Origin: Nymphalis io
Lineage: Eukaryota > Arthropoda > Insecta > Lepidoptera > Nymphalidae
Assembly (NCBI RefSeq): GCF_905147045.1
Contig: NC_065898.1
Coordinates: 11,594,001-11,658,000 of the forward strand
Length of the DNA stretch: 64,000 bases
Reading direction: 5' to 3'
Below are positions 12,479 through 25,100 of this stretch, piece after piece. The stretch's first letter is position 1. Every line of letters begins with the position of its first letter. The notes under the pieces were generated by a model. That model saw only the letters and a program-made list of their open reading frames with translations. It had not been told where the DNA came from and did no database searches. Both the position numbers and the translations under genes were made by a program.

Positions 12479-13044
12479 GTAACGAGACGTAAGATTCCAA
12501 ATTTCTTAATATCAATTGAGTTTCCTCTTAAAACTGACAGAAATAAGATGCAACTCCTCTCGGGTTTTAAGTTTTGAAAATATTTTTTAAACAATATATA
12601 TGACGAATATTCAAATAATATTTCGATTATTAACAAAGAATATTTCGAATCCCTTAATGCAGCATAAAATTGTACAGCGGTATACTTACACAATGCTTTG
12701 TCTCTTTCTTTCGAATGTCAATTTACTGATGATGAAAAGAGAGAAATCAGTATGTTTATTATTTTGAATATAACATTAAGCTATAATAGACATACATTTG
12801 GTCAATATTAAACACGATTCAGTATCGAAGCCTTAAAAATTGAAAGATTATTACGATTTTGTTTATTTTGTTAAAATTATGTTGTTATATAAATATCGCA
12901 GTACGTGATTTAATTTCTAAAAGTGAAAATAAATTTTAAAAGTGTGATTTACACAACTTAACAGTGTGGTTTACACAGCCTCATACAAAATTATTATTCT
13001 TATAAAATATAAAAATAATTTCAAATTATCATTCAAAAAGATAA

Positions 13045-13116
13045 CTCCACGGCGGGGAATCGAACCCCGGTCTCCCGCGTGACAGGCGGGGATACTTACC
13101 ACTATACTACCGAGGA
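13045..13116 (-). tRNA. tRNA-Asp (GTC)
   Basis: The reverse strand reads TCCTCGGTAGTATAGTGGTA, then a D-loop, then CCCGCCTGTCACGCGGG (anticodon stem-loop, GTC paired with 13081-13083), then a T-arm with GGTTCGATTCC and discriminator G. Its length is 72 bases with no intron, and A and B boxes are intact. One acceptor pair is a T-T mismatch (positions 4/69). It may be a working gene tolerating one mismatch or a young pseudocopy. Confidence 0.85.
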
Positions 13117-13461
13117 TGATGCGTGGGTAACTGAAAAACGTATTATTAACTTATTTTGTATACAGTTATAGGTATATCATACAATGTATATTTAACCCCC
13201 GGTAACCTCTCCCATTTATTTTTAAAGGTAACAATTACGTAATACCAATAAGAAATTTTCGGTCTGATTATATTGTATATAAACTTTTATTATAAATTAC
13301 ATAAGAAAGACTGATAAATCTTAAAGTTAAAACATTCGTGAAATTAACATATTGTTTAGATTATTGTAATAAAGAAACTGTGAAGATGTGAAAGTAAAAT
13401 GACTCGAGTTTAATCATTGCATTAAATAAAAAAAAAGATTATAATCTTTTTATAACATTGA

Positions 13462-13590
13462 AGTCTCAATAGCGCAATGGTTTACGGGCCACCTAGTGAT
13501 ATATAAAAATCGCGTGTTCGATCCTGACCTCTTGGGCTATTGTTCCTATTCCTAACACAAAACTTTAATTGGAGGGATAATTTTGTATAC
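13462..13590 (+). repeat. tRNA-derived SINE fragment, separate family
   Basis: Box A-like 'tagcgcaatggtttacgg' and box B-like 'gtgttcgatcct' are followed by 'gggctattgttcc' and 'ttaattggaggg'. It does not fold as a full tRNA. Confidence 0.5.
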
Positions 13591-13675
13591 TTATTAATTT
13601 AAAAAAAAATATGTTTGGTATAATCAATGTGTTCGTTATTCAAAAAAGTATTTAAATTTAAATTATTACTTTGTT

Positions 13676-13962
13676 ACTGGTGGTAGAGCTTTGTGCAACC
13701 TCGTCTGGGTAGGAACCCACTCGTCAGATATTCTACCGCAAAACAGCAGTACTTGGTATTGTTGTGTTCCGGTTTGAAGGGTCAGTGAGCCACTGTAATT
13801 ACAGGCACAAGGGACATAACATCTTAGTTCCCAAGGTTGGTAGCGCATTGGTGATGTAAGCGATGGTTAACATTTCTTACAATGCCAATGTCTATGGGCG
13901 TTGGTGACCACTTACCATCAGGTGGCCCATATACTCGTCCACCTTCCTATTCTATATAAAAA
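13676..13962 (-). repeat. SINE-B (Metulj-like) full-length copy
   Basis: It runs from 'ctggtggtagagctttgtgc' to 'ccaccttcctattctatata' and lies opposite in orientation to copies at 15947, 49612 and 59238. The orientation label is arbitrary (A/T-tract end taken as the start on +). Confidence 0.75.
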
Positions 13963-15946
13963 AAAATTTTGATACACGCCAGAAAAAAAAATTTAAAAAA
14001 GTTTAAGGTTATTCCCTTTTTAAAAGTTTAAGGTTATTCAAATACTTTCTATTTTTTAAACTCATTATAAGAATTTATTTTTATAATATATCTGTTTACT
14101 TAAAGAGCTATATGGTAATATAATATATTTATCACGATCTATTTCCTCAGTAACGTTAATTTTAATTGCTTTTGTAAGTACCGTTTCAAAAAACTGTTCT
14201 AAAATCATTAGATGTTCTTTTTTAAAGTTTTATTCTAGTCTTTATTCTGTATCGATATAACAAAATAGAAAACATTAAAAATTTATATATTATATTTAGT
14301 TGAGACAATTAATTTATTGTTATATTTGAAATTGACAATCGTTACAGATAATGTCATTAATTCGTAATAAGACGCGGTCGACATGACGTCATGAAATTGT
14401 AAGATCAATTTTAGGAGAAAGCGAGAATATTTTAAGATCGATTCAATTAGAAAGGCAGTATGAGAAAAATTCACCATCGGACTTGGCGAACAGACGTATT
14501 AACCGACGCGTAACGTGAAAACCATAGTATCGATACAATAGAGACAAAATTAAAAAATAGTGCGCTCTTATAAATCCTCACTATTTTATTTATAAACAAC
14601 GTTCGAAATTCGAATTGTGGGTTATTAAAAAAAGAAACAGTATGTATTCAATTCAAAATTTAAACCGGTATCGTGTTTAAGATTATGTGTTTAAAATGAA
14701 ATATTTATGTGTTTATTGTGAATTTCATTTATTTATTTGACATTTTAGTTCTCACATATTTAATTTGTTTATAAAATAAACTGATAATGGCATTTTGAAA
14801 TTTATGTGTAATTTTAATTTTTATTATGGAATCGTAATTTTACAAGGTGAGTGAGAAGCAATAATTTTTTATTACAATTTAATGAACCGTAACTTTAATA
14901 GTGTGATTTGAAAAAAATGAGATGAATTATGATCAATACAGCACTCTTTTTTATATATATTCGCTCTACATGGATATGCTTTATATTTAACTTGTAATTT
15001 CTAATTAGATTATGATCAACTTTTTTTTTTATTATCAGTAGGTATATTTACGCTAGCAACATTGGTGCAAATATTAGCCATATTTTTAATGACAATTATT
15101 TCATATATTTTCATTTCAATTAAGCTTCTTGTTTAATAAATACTACTATATTTACATGATATGAATGTCGCTTTCCTAATTGGTCAGTATGTATCAGTAT
15201 GTATGTAGAAGAAACTTCAATATTTATTTATTATTTAAATAAATATTTTTATTACTTAATAAAATGAATATTAATACTATAATGACATAAAATCGATTGT
15301 TTAGCACGGCCCAATGAATGAATGAATAAAAAAGTATTACTATGTCACTAAATTCATAATTTTAATTGAAATATTTTTGTGTACCTATATTTACATAAGA
15401 ATAATGCCTATACATTGAAGATTTAACATCAAGATTTTAGTGTTAATATATCAAAACAAAAATAGCGGGAATAACAAAGAAATATTATTTATCTTTTTGC
15501 TCTATATTTTTCAAAAAATATTATACAATTCTTTTAATTAGTATCTTGTAAGTACAATGACAGAATATGTTTTATGATATCGTAATTGATAATATAATTC
15601 GATAAGACAACAATATTGCCGGAAACATTCGTAAAAAGTCATAAGGTGACTATACAAATTTGATAAAATCTATTCTTGGAACTAAATATTTAATAAATTT
15701 CCTGTATATTTATTATACAATTAAAATATAACGATAAATGATGTGTAACTGTCTATAATTAAAAAAGTCATTTTTTGTGGCCGGGTTATAGATTATATAA
15801 TAAAATCCAGATACAGATAACAATGTATTTTTTTAGTTTTGTTGAAACAAGTAACATTTAATTAAGTTATAATATATATTTATTATATTGTTTTGTTAAC
15901 TTACTCTTAAAGTACGAATGACTGAATTGAATGAAAACATTTTTTT

Positions 15947-16233
15947 TTATATAGAATAGGAAGGCGGACGAGCATATGGGCCACCTGATGGTAAGTGGTC
16001 ACCAACGCCCATAGACATTGGCATTGTAAGAAATATTAACCATCGCTTACATCACCAATGCGCCACCAACCTTGGGAACTAAGATGTTATGTCCCTTGTG
16101 CCTGTAATTGCACTGGCTCACTCACCCTTCAAACCGGAACACAACAATATCAAGTACTGCTGTTTTGCGGTAGAATATCTGATGAGTGGATGGTACCTAC
16201 CCAGACGAGCTTGCACAAAGCTCTACCACCAGA
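15947..16233 (+). repeat. SINE-B full-length copy
   Basis: It runs from 'ttatagaataggaaggcgga' to 'cacaaagctctaccaccag' and is about 95% like the copies at 49612 and 59238 by eye. ORFs across it (RHQPWELRCYVPCAC...) are SINE translations that recur in every copy. Confidence 0.8.
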
Positions 16234-18734
16234 AAACATGAATTATTGAAAATTAAACCTATTAAATAATTAAATTATTTATTAAACGCGGTAATACAGT
16301 GGACGGGACGACAGTGGTACGGTGTAGCGTACGGTGGAGCGATGGTGCAATATACTGTTTATATAAAAGTGTAAAGCTTATATAAAAAATTATTAATAAT
16401 AAACGTGCGTTTTGATTTTGTGCGTTAAGAATTAGTATTCGTAGTAGTAGTATTTCGCGTATCGTAGATAGATTTCACGGTAAATAAATAATATAACTTT
16501 CCACAAGACTCCACATTCCGAGCCGTCTTGTATTAACTTTTTCAAAATTGAACTTGAAAATAACAAAGCTTTACATTGTTTTGTATTTAATAATAATAAA
16601 CGTCAAATAAACCATTTTTTTTTTATTTTAAAAAAAAAACCAAAAATCAGTAATCGATACTATACCTATAACAATAAAGTTTCAATAATTAAAATGCTAC
16701 GTTATTATTCTAACTATGGTGTTTCGAAGTTGATAGGCCCTACTTGAATCAAATAGGAAATAAACATATTTTTTTATTCTACTTAAAGAAGAAATAAATA
16801 TTTAATCATCTTATATAATATTTATCAATAGTTTTATAATAGTTTTTACTTATGTTAAAACTTGTCGCGGTATTTTCTTTCTTTATTTTTTTGAAATAAT
16901 AACAAATATACGAATTTGTAGCTGCCATCCCGCCCGTCTGACCATACAATTAAGTAATCAAATCAACGTATCAGTTACCACTTTCTCTAACAGGAAACGG
17001 TCACTAGATTTACACTACATGACTTAAAATTACTAAATGTACTTTAGCTTTCTTTATCGCAATTTTTATTGCAAACAAAACACGCGCCTCATTAGCAAAT
17101 CAAATACGCACATTTAAAGGATAATACGAATCCATCACGTATTTATCATCTACATTATAGAAAATATTCACGTTTTAAACACAAGTATATTTTACTTTCT
17201 TTAAAATATTATAATTAAAACATTTTCGTTTGTTGAATCAAATTTATGCATACTTTTGTCTTAGACTTAATCTACTCAAAAACCAGACAAAAAGTGGAGC
17301 CCTTTTAGAAAAAAAAAACAACAAACAGCACCAGCACAGGGTCTACCTTTTTTTTTGTATTCGATTTCGTATCTCTCAGTCACGAAGGCGGGGTCTTTAA
17401 GCTCGTATTCTATATAGAGCTAACTGAGTTTATCAATCAATCTTTTTCCTTGAACATGGAGATATTGTTCAAACTAAAAAGTTCATGATGAGAAACAAAA
17501 TATAAACAAAACAAGATAAAGATTTACACGAAAGTCGTTCTCAACGAATGCTTTGGTTAAAAATAAAATTATATTAAACACATTCAATGCAGCTTAAAAC
17601 ATTTTAGTAAGAAAACCAGTAATAATATTGACTATACTTTTTATGTAACGGGCCAAAGTCAGCACCTGCAGAGTCACCTGCATTGTCCGGACAAAGAACA
17701 CATTGCTAATTAAGTAGCTAGTTAGGTAATTAAGTAATTCTACTTATTGTAATCTCCCATTCCGCTTTGTAAAGGCCGGGTGGGTTACTCATAAATTATT
17801 TCACTGTCAGACATCAGACAATTTGTATTATTATGCTATGTGTGATAAGCAAGCTAGTACTATTATGGGCACAAGGGATATTTTATCTTAGATCCATGGC
17901 TCGTGGCACATTTATAGTGTAACTAATGGTTTGTAAAAGTCTAATGGCTATGTGCCTGTATAATATACAATAATATATAAATAAAAACTGTTAGGATTAT
18001 GTCAAATCAGTAAAAAGTATTTAATTGTCTATGGTTTTATCTCAATGTCTTTGATAAGTACGCCAGAAGGCTACATGTCTATGCCGGTTACCTCTCTCAT
18101 AGTTAATACATAGGTACATATATAGTGAATTGTTAGTTAAGTAGACAAAAGATACATATTGGTAATAATAAAAAACGAAGCTTATCTCGGCAATATCCGA
18201 TCTTTGTTGAATAATAACTTACATGCGGCGTTGTCAATACATGTCGAATGCTTCCAAAATATCTCAAATAAAATGAACAATATTTAATGTTGATTTTTTT
18301 ATTTGTACCTTATACTAATTCCGCCAACTCCATACCATTCATCCAATCGCAATGAAACTCTGTACAGTTATCGTTGGTAATTGCAATCGACGTACAATAG
18401 CGTCGCGCATGAATCGAATCGGATGGATCACCAGATCCGCTTAACAAAAAAATTAATTAGCTTACAAAAATTCATCCTACCACAAAACTTAATAAGCGAG
18501 ACACCAGTGCTCTACTGTGTCTTAGCACTGGTGTTGGACAGAAGAAAGTTAGTTGCTAGTTGTCAGTTGATCATAATTGAGCTCCTGCTGTGGAACGGCG
18601 GATAAGTGTTATCGTTTGAATTTAAGTTAACTAGACCGTTCAGATGTTTCGTGTTTTAAAGTAATGCGATTTTGTCATATTATTAGTTTGACAATGATAA
18701 CGTGAAAAGAAAGGAGTTTCGACATCTGATACAA

Positions 18735-18766
18735 TATAAAAGACGCTTACGGGTACATTAACCTCA
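18735..18766 (+). promoter_or_regulatory. Possible core promoter (TATA plus initiator) upstream of LPMO-2
   Basis: TATAAAA at 18735 lies 31 bases before the A of TCATT (18764-18768), the spacing expected for an insect TATA/Inr promoter. No RNA evidence is available, and the link to the gene at 22199 is inference. Confidence 0.3.
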
Positions 18767-19104
18767 TTGTGCTTAGTTTGAATCTCTGACATATATTATA
18801 CGGTGTTATTAAATTGATAAAAAAGGTTCATGACCGCATATCGTACACAACGGCGCTTGTCTGACGTAGTCGCATAACTACCTTCTGCGTCGCGTTACAA
18901 CTTTCGACAAACATTTGTGCTTGGTACATATCTTCTTAAATCTCGTTGCAATCTTCTAGAAGTTTTAACCAGTTAAAATTTATTATTAATAATATTGTTC
19001 AGCCAGATTTATGAACGAACAATGAGTATTGACTTCGTTTGTCCAGGGTGACAACTGACAGTGAAATGCGAAAGTGTTTTGTGTGAAGCGCAAGCTTTAT
19101 CAAA
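18766..19104 (+). other. Possible 5' untranslated exon of LPMO-2
   Basis: A strong donor (atcaaa|gtaagt) falls at 19105. The next downstream acceptor that makes sense, tgtttcag at 22191-22198, directly precedes the LPMO-2 start codon. The exon would contain upstream ATGs, which weakens the case. Confidence 0.25.
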
Positions 19105-19602
19105 GTAAGTATTATGATAACCATTGATACATATATTCATTTTACAAAGAAAAAAATAACGAGCAACAACATACATTTACTATGATACCGCCGTTTCTAA
19201 GATTAATATGGCAATTAAATCATTAATTAAAATGAAATCAGTGAAATTTAAGTACTTTCATTACCTTGTCATGTACTTAAGGCTAGTGTTGTAGTATTTT
19301 CTCACTTCAAGCTTGTTTATGGTGGTGTAATAAAGAATTTCTTTTTTCTTATGTATTTCAACTTTTTAAAATATATATAATATATTATTTTTTATATATA
19401 ATAAATATTTTTTTAAATATAATCTTTAGATTCATATTTTACAATTAAAACAAAGACTTGTCATTTCTTGGATATTGTTAAATCAAGAATGCTTATCCAA
19501 AACGCCTTAGGAACCTTAAATGCTGGTTAGTGTCTCATAATAACAAAATAGCTGTCGAACCAACTTTCAGTAGAAAACTTGTTTTATATCTCACTTATCA
19601 GA

Positions 19603-19775
19603 TAGTGAGCCAGTGTAACTGCAGGCACAAGGGACATAACATTCATTCCCAAGGTTGATGGCGCATTGGCGATGTAAGGAATGGTTGTTATTTCTTACCA
19701 TTGCCATTATCTATAGGCGATGACCACTTAGCATCAGGTGACCTTAATTGCCCGTCCACCTACCTATAACATAAT
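19603..19775. repeat. SINE-B partial copy
   Basis: It includes 'gtgagccagtgtaactgcag', 'gcacaagggacataac' and 'gatgaccacttagcatcagg', all SINE-B landmarks, but lacks one end. Confidence 0.65.
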
Positions 19776-19795
19776 AAAAAGTTAATATTTTTTTC

Positions 19796-19870
19796 AGTGC
19801 CGCTGTCCTTAGCGTTGGTGACCATTAACCATCAGAGGGCCCGAATGCCCGACCGGATACCTAATTTATA
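19796..19870. repeat. SINE-B terminal fragment
   Basis: It repeats the 'gcgttggtgaccattaacca' to 'gcccgaccggatacct' end of SINE-B next to the copy at 19603. Confidence 0.5.
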
Positions 19871-19954
19871 AAAAATACAATCTTTCTAAGTATCCATGTG
19901 TTGAATCGAGTTTAAATGCTTTAATCAAGAAAAAAATCAGCAATTTCATATGTT

Positions 19955-21185
19955 TTTGAGATTTATTTATTTGGATCTCCAACAGTTGTACATAACACAC
20001 ATTCAAATCACTTTATACATATATTTTTACATACTTAAAACTAACTATGCACAACCAATAACAGAAGAACAAATCATTCACAAACAGAATTACAAAATAT
20101 ACAAATCAAAAATAGAATAAAAACAGAAAATAAAAATATTTAAATAAAGAACAAAAAACAAAAACAGAAACAAAAGGTAGTAACTAATTAAATTTTTAAA
20201 CAAATTAACAGTTCATACTAAAAGAAACATCACATTTTTTCATGAACGATGAGAGCCCGTCACAACCAATGTCCAGTGTTACTGTGTTTTTTACACAATA
20301 ATTATATTCTCTAAGTTTCGTTCGAGTGCGGTCAATTTTAAAGAACGGGCATGGGTTGCGAGGAAGTCTTCTAGGAACATTAATATTAAATCTACTCAAC
20401 AGTCTATCGTCATCGATTTTTTCATTAAATACTTTATAAAGCAATTTCATGTCTAGTAGAGATCTTCAAATCTCTAGTGGCGTCATTTAAAAAAAATCTA
20501 GTTTGTTTTTATAGGACTCTCGCTGATTTGAAGCTTTAAAACGAAATACCAAATGTTTGAAGAGTCTCTTTGGAACACGTTCTATTCTCTCGATATGGAT
20601 CTTGTAAGCGGGGGACCATACTTGACAACAACATTCAAGTTTACTTCGTATCAAGCTATTGTACAATTGTAGGATTGTTGATGACTTTTTGAAATCCTTA
20701 GACTGTCTTAAGATAAATCCAAGTAGTTTAAAAGAACCTGTTACTATTGAATTGATGTGCTTATCAAATCTTAGCTGATTGTCAAATATGACACCCAGGT
20801 CTCGAATACAATTAGTTTCTTTTAAATGTTTGCCCGAAATATTATATGAACTTAACAATGGATTCCCTTTTCTGGTAAATTTTATAAAATTACATTTACT
20901 TGGATTGAGCACCATGTGATTAATTCTACACCATTGGACTAGTCTATCTAAATTATCTTGAAGAACAGCAATATCAGATTCTTTTTTTATAACTTTTGCT
21001 ATTTTTAAATCGTCTGCAAACAGATAAACCCGACAATATTTCATGATATTTGTATTACCATTTATGAATATAATGAAAAACAAGGGCCCTAAATTTGAAC
21101 CGTGTGGAACACCGGAAGTAGCATGGAAAGGGTCAGAGCACTCCCCGTAGTGATAGAAAATAGACAGACCAGCTTTATAACGTCA
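19955..21185 (-). mobile_element. 5'-truncated Jockey-like LINE, dead reverse transcriptase
   Basis: On the minus strand, 21185 down to about 20487 reads as the C-terminal half of a reverse transcriptase. It has GVPHGSNLGPL, then the catalytic-site motif FADDLKI (YLFADDLKIAK), then QWCRINHMVLNPSKCNFI and DLGVIFDNQLRF. A frameshift and a stop (TGA in what looks like LEIRRSLLDMK) break it near 20460-20490. The tail LLYKVFNEKIDDDRLLSRF continues to 20205. Sequence from there to about 19955 ends in 'tttatttatttggatctcc', common at LINE 3' ends. The upstream part is missing, so the element cannot move itself. Confidence 0.8.
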
Positions 21186-22198
21186 ATAAAAGAAAGAAAA
21201 GTACGATACAAAGCCAGTACCTATATATTTTTTGAATGAAATGAAAATTTAAATCTCAACTCTTAAGATCTCTAGAAAATCGTTTCTCAACCTTTGAGGT
21301 ACCGCAACCCCTTAATATTATATCACTATTAAAGTAGCTCAAAGCCAACCGTTACATGAATAATTGATGAAACGGTTATTAATGATTGGTGAATGGATGA
21401 CTTTTAGTTTATTTTGATTGGTTGGTTTTATAACAGATAAAAATAGTTGTAAATAGTTCATTCAATAAGAGTATCTTTCTATTACGGCTTATAATTTTCT
21501 TTACAAATAGAGATTGATAGCTTAAACATATAATTAATAATTATATCGGTATCGATTGGTAAATTAATTAAATAATTATAAAAAAAGGAAAATAACTATT
21601 TAAAAAAAAACGCCGAGTTTCTTACGCCGTTTCTTTTCAGGGATGCTTCTCGTTTTGATTTGATTATCAATAAGTAAGCGTAATGCATTTTGATTTGATT
21701 TTTGATTTTGAATAAAGTATAGTCTAAGACCACCGCGTGATGGATACGTTATTGTTACATAATCGAAATACAATTATTGTATTTAATTATCCAATAAAGA
21801 AACACTGTTCTACTGTATTACCTATCAAAATATAGCCCCAAAAATATATACTTAATTCAATTATTTTTTAACAAATATTTGTTATTGAAATGTTATATAA
21901 TCACATATTATAACATTTTAAAGAGAATTATACAGAGATTTTAAAAGTTTGGGCTGCCACTTCTCATTGGGTCGCAACCTCTCATAATACCTCTCATTAT
22001 TTACAAAATGCACACTGATTTAGGATATAAATGTAACTGAAGTATAAAAAATCATACACATCACGCCACAGAGGTGAACGACTTTAGAGAGACAAACAAT
22101 TTTATACAAAAAAAAAAAAACAAACCTATCCATTTGTAGGAATTTTTTCGACTTACTCTAAAAAAAAAATTATTTTGTGTTTTTTTTTTTTGTTTCAG

Positions 22199-25100
22199 AT
22201 GCTGTGTCACTTTCTGGTCATTGTATCGGTATTAGTGTCAGTGGCAGGTCACGGTAGAGTGTTAGAGCCGCCATCTAGAGCCTCTATGTGGCGTTATGGT
22301 TTCCAAACTAAGCCCAACTACGATGACGATGGATTGAACTGTGGAGGATTCTATCGTCAATATAATATTAATCGCGGAAAGTAGGTATTCTGACTTTGGC
22401 ATTATTCTCTTGATTAATTTGAAACTTTTATTTTAATGTTTTTTTGGCTTAGTAATTGTAAGTCTTTCTTTCTTTCGGAAGCATAATTTTTTATTTAAAC
22501 AATTGTTTTATAACTAGATGTGGTATTTGTGGTGACCCTTACGACATGAAGAAACCGAGAACTCACGAAATTGGTGGCACATACGGCCAGGGTATAATCG
22601 TGGCTCAGTTCAGAGCTGGTCAGGTGTTCACAGCAATAGTTGAAATAACAGCCTTTCACCGCGGCTACTGGTATTTCAAGATATGTCCTAATTCTAATAG
22701 AAATGACCAATCGTGTTTCGACAAATATCCAGTGGAACTTAAAAGTGGAGGATTTAAATATTATCCACCTAAGTCAGGATTACATAAGGTCGATTATCGC
22801 TTACCTGAGGGGTTGTTTTGTGATCATTGCGTTTTACAATGGAGATATGTTGCTGGTAACAACTGGGGTTCCTGTGGCAATGGGACAGGAGCACTGGGTT
22901 GTGGGAATCAGGAAACCTTCGGCGCTTGTTCCGATATATCTATCAGTGCGCCGAATTATATACAAAATGGACCATTTCCAGTCCATTTGGCATATTTAAA
23001 TGATGTCGATAAAGGTGAGTGAATGTTCATTTTCAGTTAGTTTTGTATTATAAGTCATTCAAGCAGTTTCGAATAAAAATGGCGGAAATGTTATAGATTT
23101 TACAATATAATAATACCTTTTTGCAAATATTTTAGTATTTTTTCAAGCTATTTTTGAAAATCAATAATGTTGTAATATAGAATCCCAGCTTTATAAAATC
23201 TTTCAAACTGTCTCTTTTTATGGAAAAACGTAATATTATACCACGATGATTAATTTAATGAGATTCCTTATGTATTAGTCTAATCTAGTATTTTCACTTA
23301 AGGTTTATGTATGACACTAGTGTCAAGCCGCGTGTTATGAGGGGAGATGAAGTGTTAGGTACCTGTTTTATGTACCCCTGGCATGTGTATGCAAAACTTT
23401 ATGATCGCTTGAATAGTTAAAACGTGAAATCCTAACCAACTCACTTTCACATTTGTAATATTAGTAAGGATTATATAATCTATCTTTTCTGTAATTGTAT
23501 ATTAAAATGTTTGTCAAGGTCCGCTGACTTTGTGTTGTTTGTGTCGTTCTCCATTTCGTCCGTTATCTCGTTGCTTCAATCTTTTTATTTATTTTTTAAT
23601 GGAAACATGCGATCTAATAACAATTTAGTATTTTTATTCCCAATTGTACTTGATGACGAGTTGAAACTTTGTTTTTCTGCATTTTCGTATTATCACTCTG
23701 ATTACTGACATTTAAATATATGTTATAACTGAAAGACTTCCTACCATTACTCGGCCCTCAACAATCACTCGGTGTTAAGTTTTGTGTCGTCTTGGTAGGT
23801 ACCACCCACTAATCGGGTATTCTAACGCTAAACTGCAATACTACTTATGTTTAAAGGAGTGAGCCAGTGTAACTACAGCCACAAGGCACATAACATAATA
23901 GGTCGGTGGCGCATTGGCTAAGTAAGGAATGGAAATATTTCTTGCGGTGCCAATGCCTATAGTGTGGTGACCACTTACCAGCAGGATATTTGCCCGTTAG
24001 CGGGCAATTCGCGGGTTCCCTATTTTATAAAAAATAATTTCAAGTCTACCTACTTATTTTACAAAAAAATAAACCGTGTCCAATTGAATGTTGTATCATT
24101 AAGATATATTTCGTGCAAACTAGCTAATGTCATAATAATATTTCTCGGTTAGGTTCGAAGAAATGCTAATTTCATTCACGAAAATATTCATAAGTAAGAT
24201 TTTTGTATTGCGAAATTTAATTCTCTAAGATGAGTATTGTAAAAAGTACGTGATGAGCAAGACGATATCCTTATTAATAGAGAAATGACTGAAGAATATC
24301 CTTTTTGATGGAATATTTTGAGCGGTTGCTTTAATGTTTGTTTATGGATAGAATAAATCATTTATGGCTTGAGTTTTTGATTGCACTGCAATTGGATAAT
24401 AATTTATTACTTTGACGAATAAAATATCTATCGATTATCTTTTATGTATTTTAATGGTACAATTAAAATGCTATTATGCTACCAATCATCGTCAGTCATA
24501 AAGCGAAATGCATTTTACGATTATTTCTTTATAGATATATGAACTCTTTTGTTCTTGACTATAACTTTAATTGATTTGTTCATAAGTCGTTGTTTCATTT
24601 GGTTCTAAAAATAGTAAGTATTAATATGTTATCAAGACAAATGTTGCCATGCCTGTGTTAAATATATTGCCATTAATTAAATATACAAATTTTATATATG
24701 TAACATTTATTGTAATCGTTGGCTATGTACATGTATATAAAATGACATTTTTCTATTTATTATAATGTATATACATTAAATTGTTATTTAATTACAGGTC
24801 TGCTTGATTTGCTTCGAAAAATAACGCCAAGACACGTCAAAAAGAAATCGCCAATGTCTAATAAAAATAAGAAAAATCACCGAAAACCTAGAAATAAAGA
24901 TACAAAACATTCGAAACGAAAAAAGGTAAGTAAAAAACTTCCTGAAAAATGTCATCATCATCATCATCATATCAGCCGAAAGACGTCCACTGCTGGACAA
25001 AGGCCTCCCCCAAGGATTTCCACGTTGGCCGGTCTTGCGCTGCCCGCATCCAACGGCTTCCCGCGACTCGTTCTAAGTTGTCGGTCCACCTTGTAGGGGG

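Larger units (their letters stand above)
11590..22198. other. Interval between the two AA15 genes
   Basis: It contains a tRNA-Asp gene, SINEs (12290, 13462, 13676, 15947, 19603, 19796), a LINE fragment (19955-21185) and a possible promoter plus untranslated first exon for LPMO-2 (18735-19104). I see nothing supportable in 16234-18734 or 21186-22198. Confidence 0.6.

Noticed and set aside
14283..14850. A first exon ending at the donor-like acaag|gtgagtg (14846)
   Set aside because: There is no coding frame, no clear promoter and no partner acceptor better explained than chance.
16058..16249. Recurring RHQPWELRCYVPCAC proteins (also near 13666, 38357, 49735, 59293)
   Set aside because: They are translations of the same SINE-B segment, with no start context or gene structure.
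18501..18534. 11-base hairpin acaccagtgct / agcactggtgt as a small RNA
   Set aside because: The stem is short, the loop is 12 bases and nothing else supports an RNA gene.
22175..22198. Upstream ATG extending LPMO-2
   Set aside because: It lies in the polypyrimidine tract of the acceptor and would spoil the signal peptide that ATG 22199 gives.
24950..24972. Poly-His run as part of LPMO-2
   Set aside because: It is the (CAT)n tail of the RTE element, past the splice donor at 24926.
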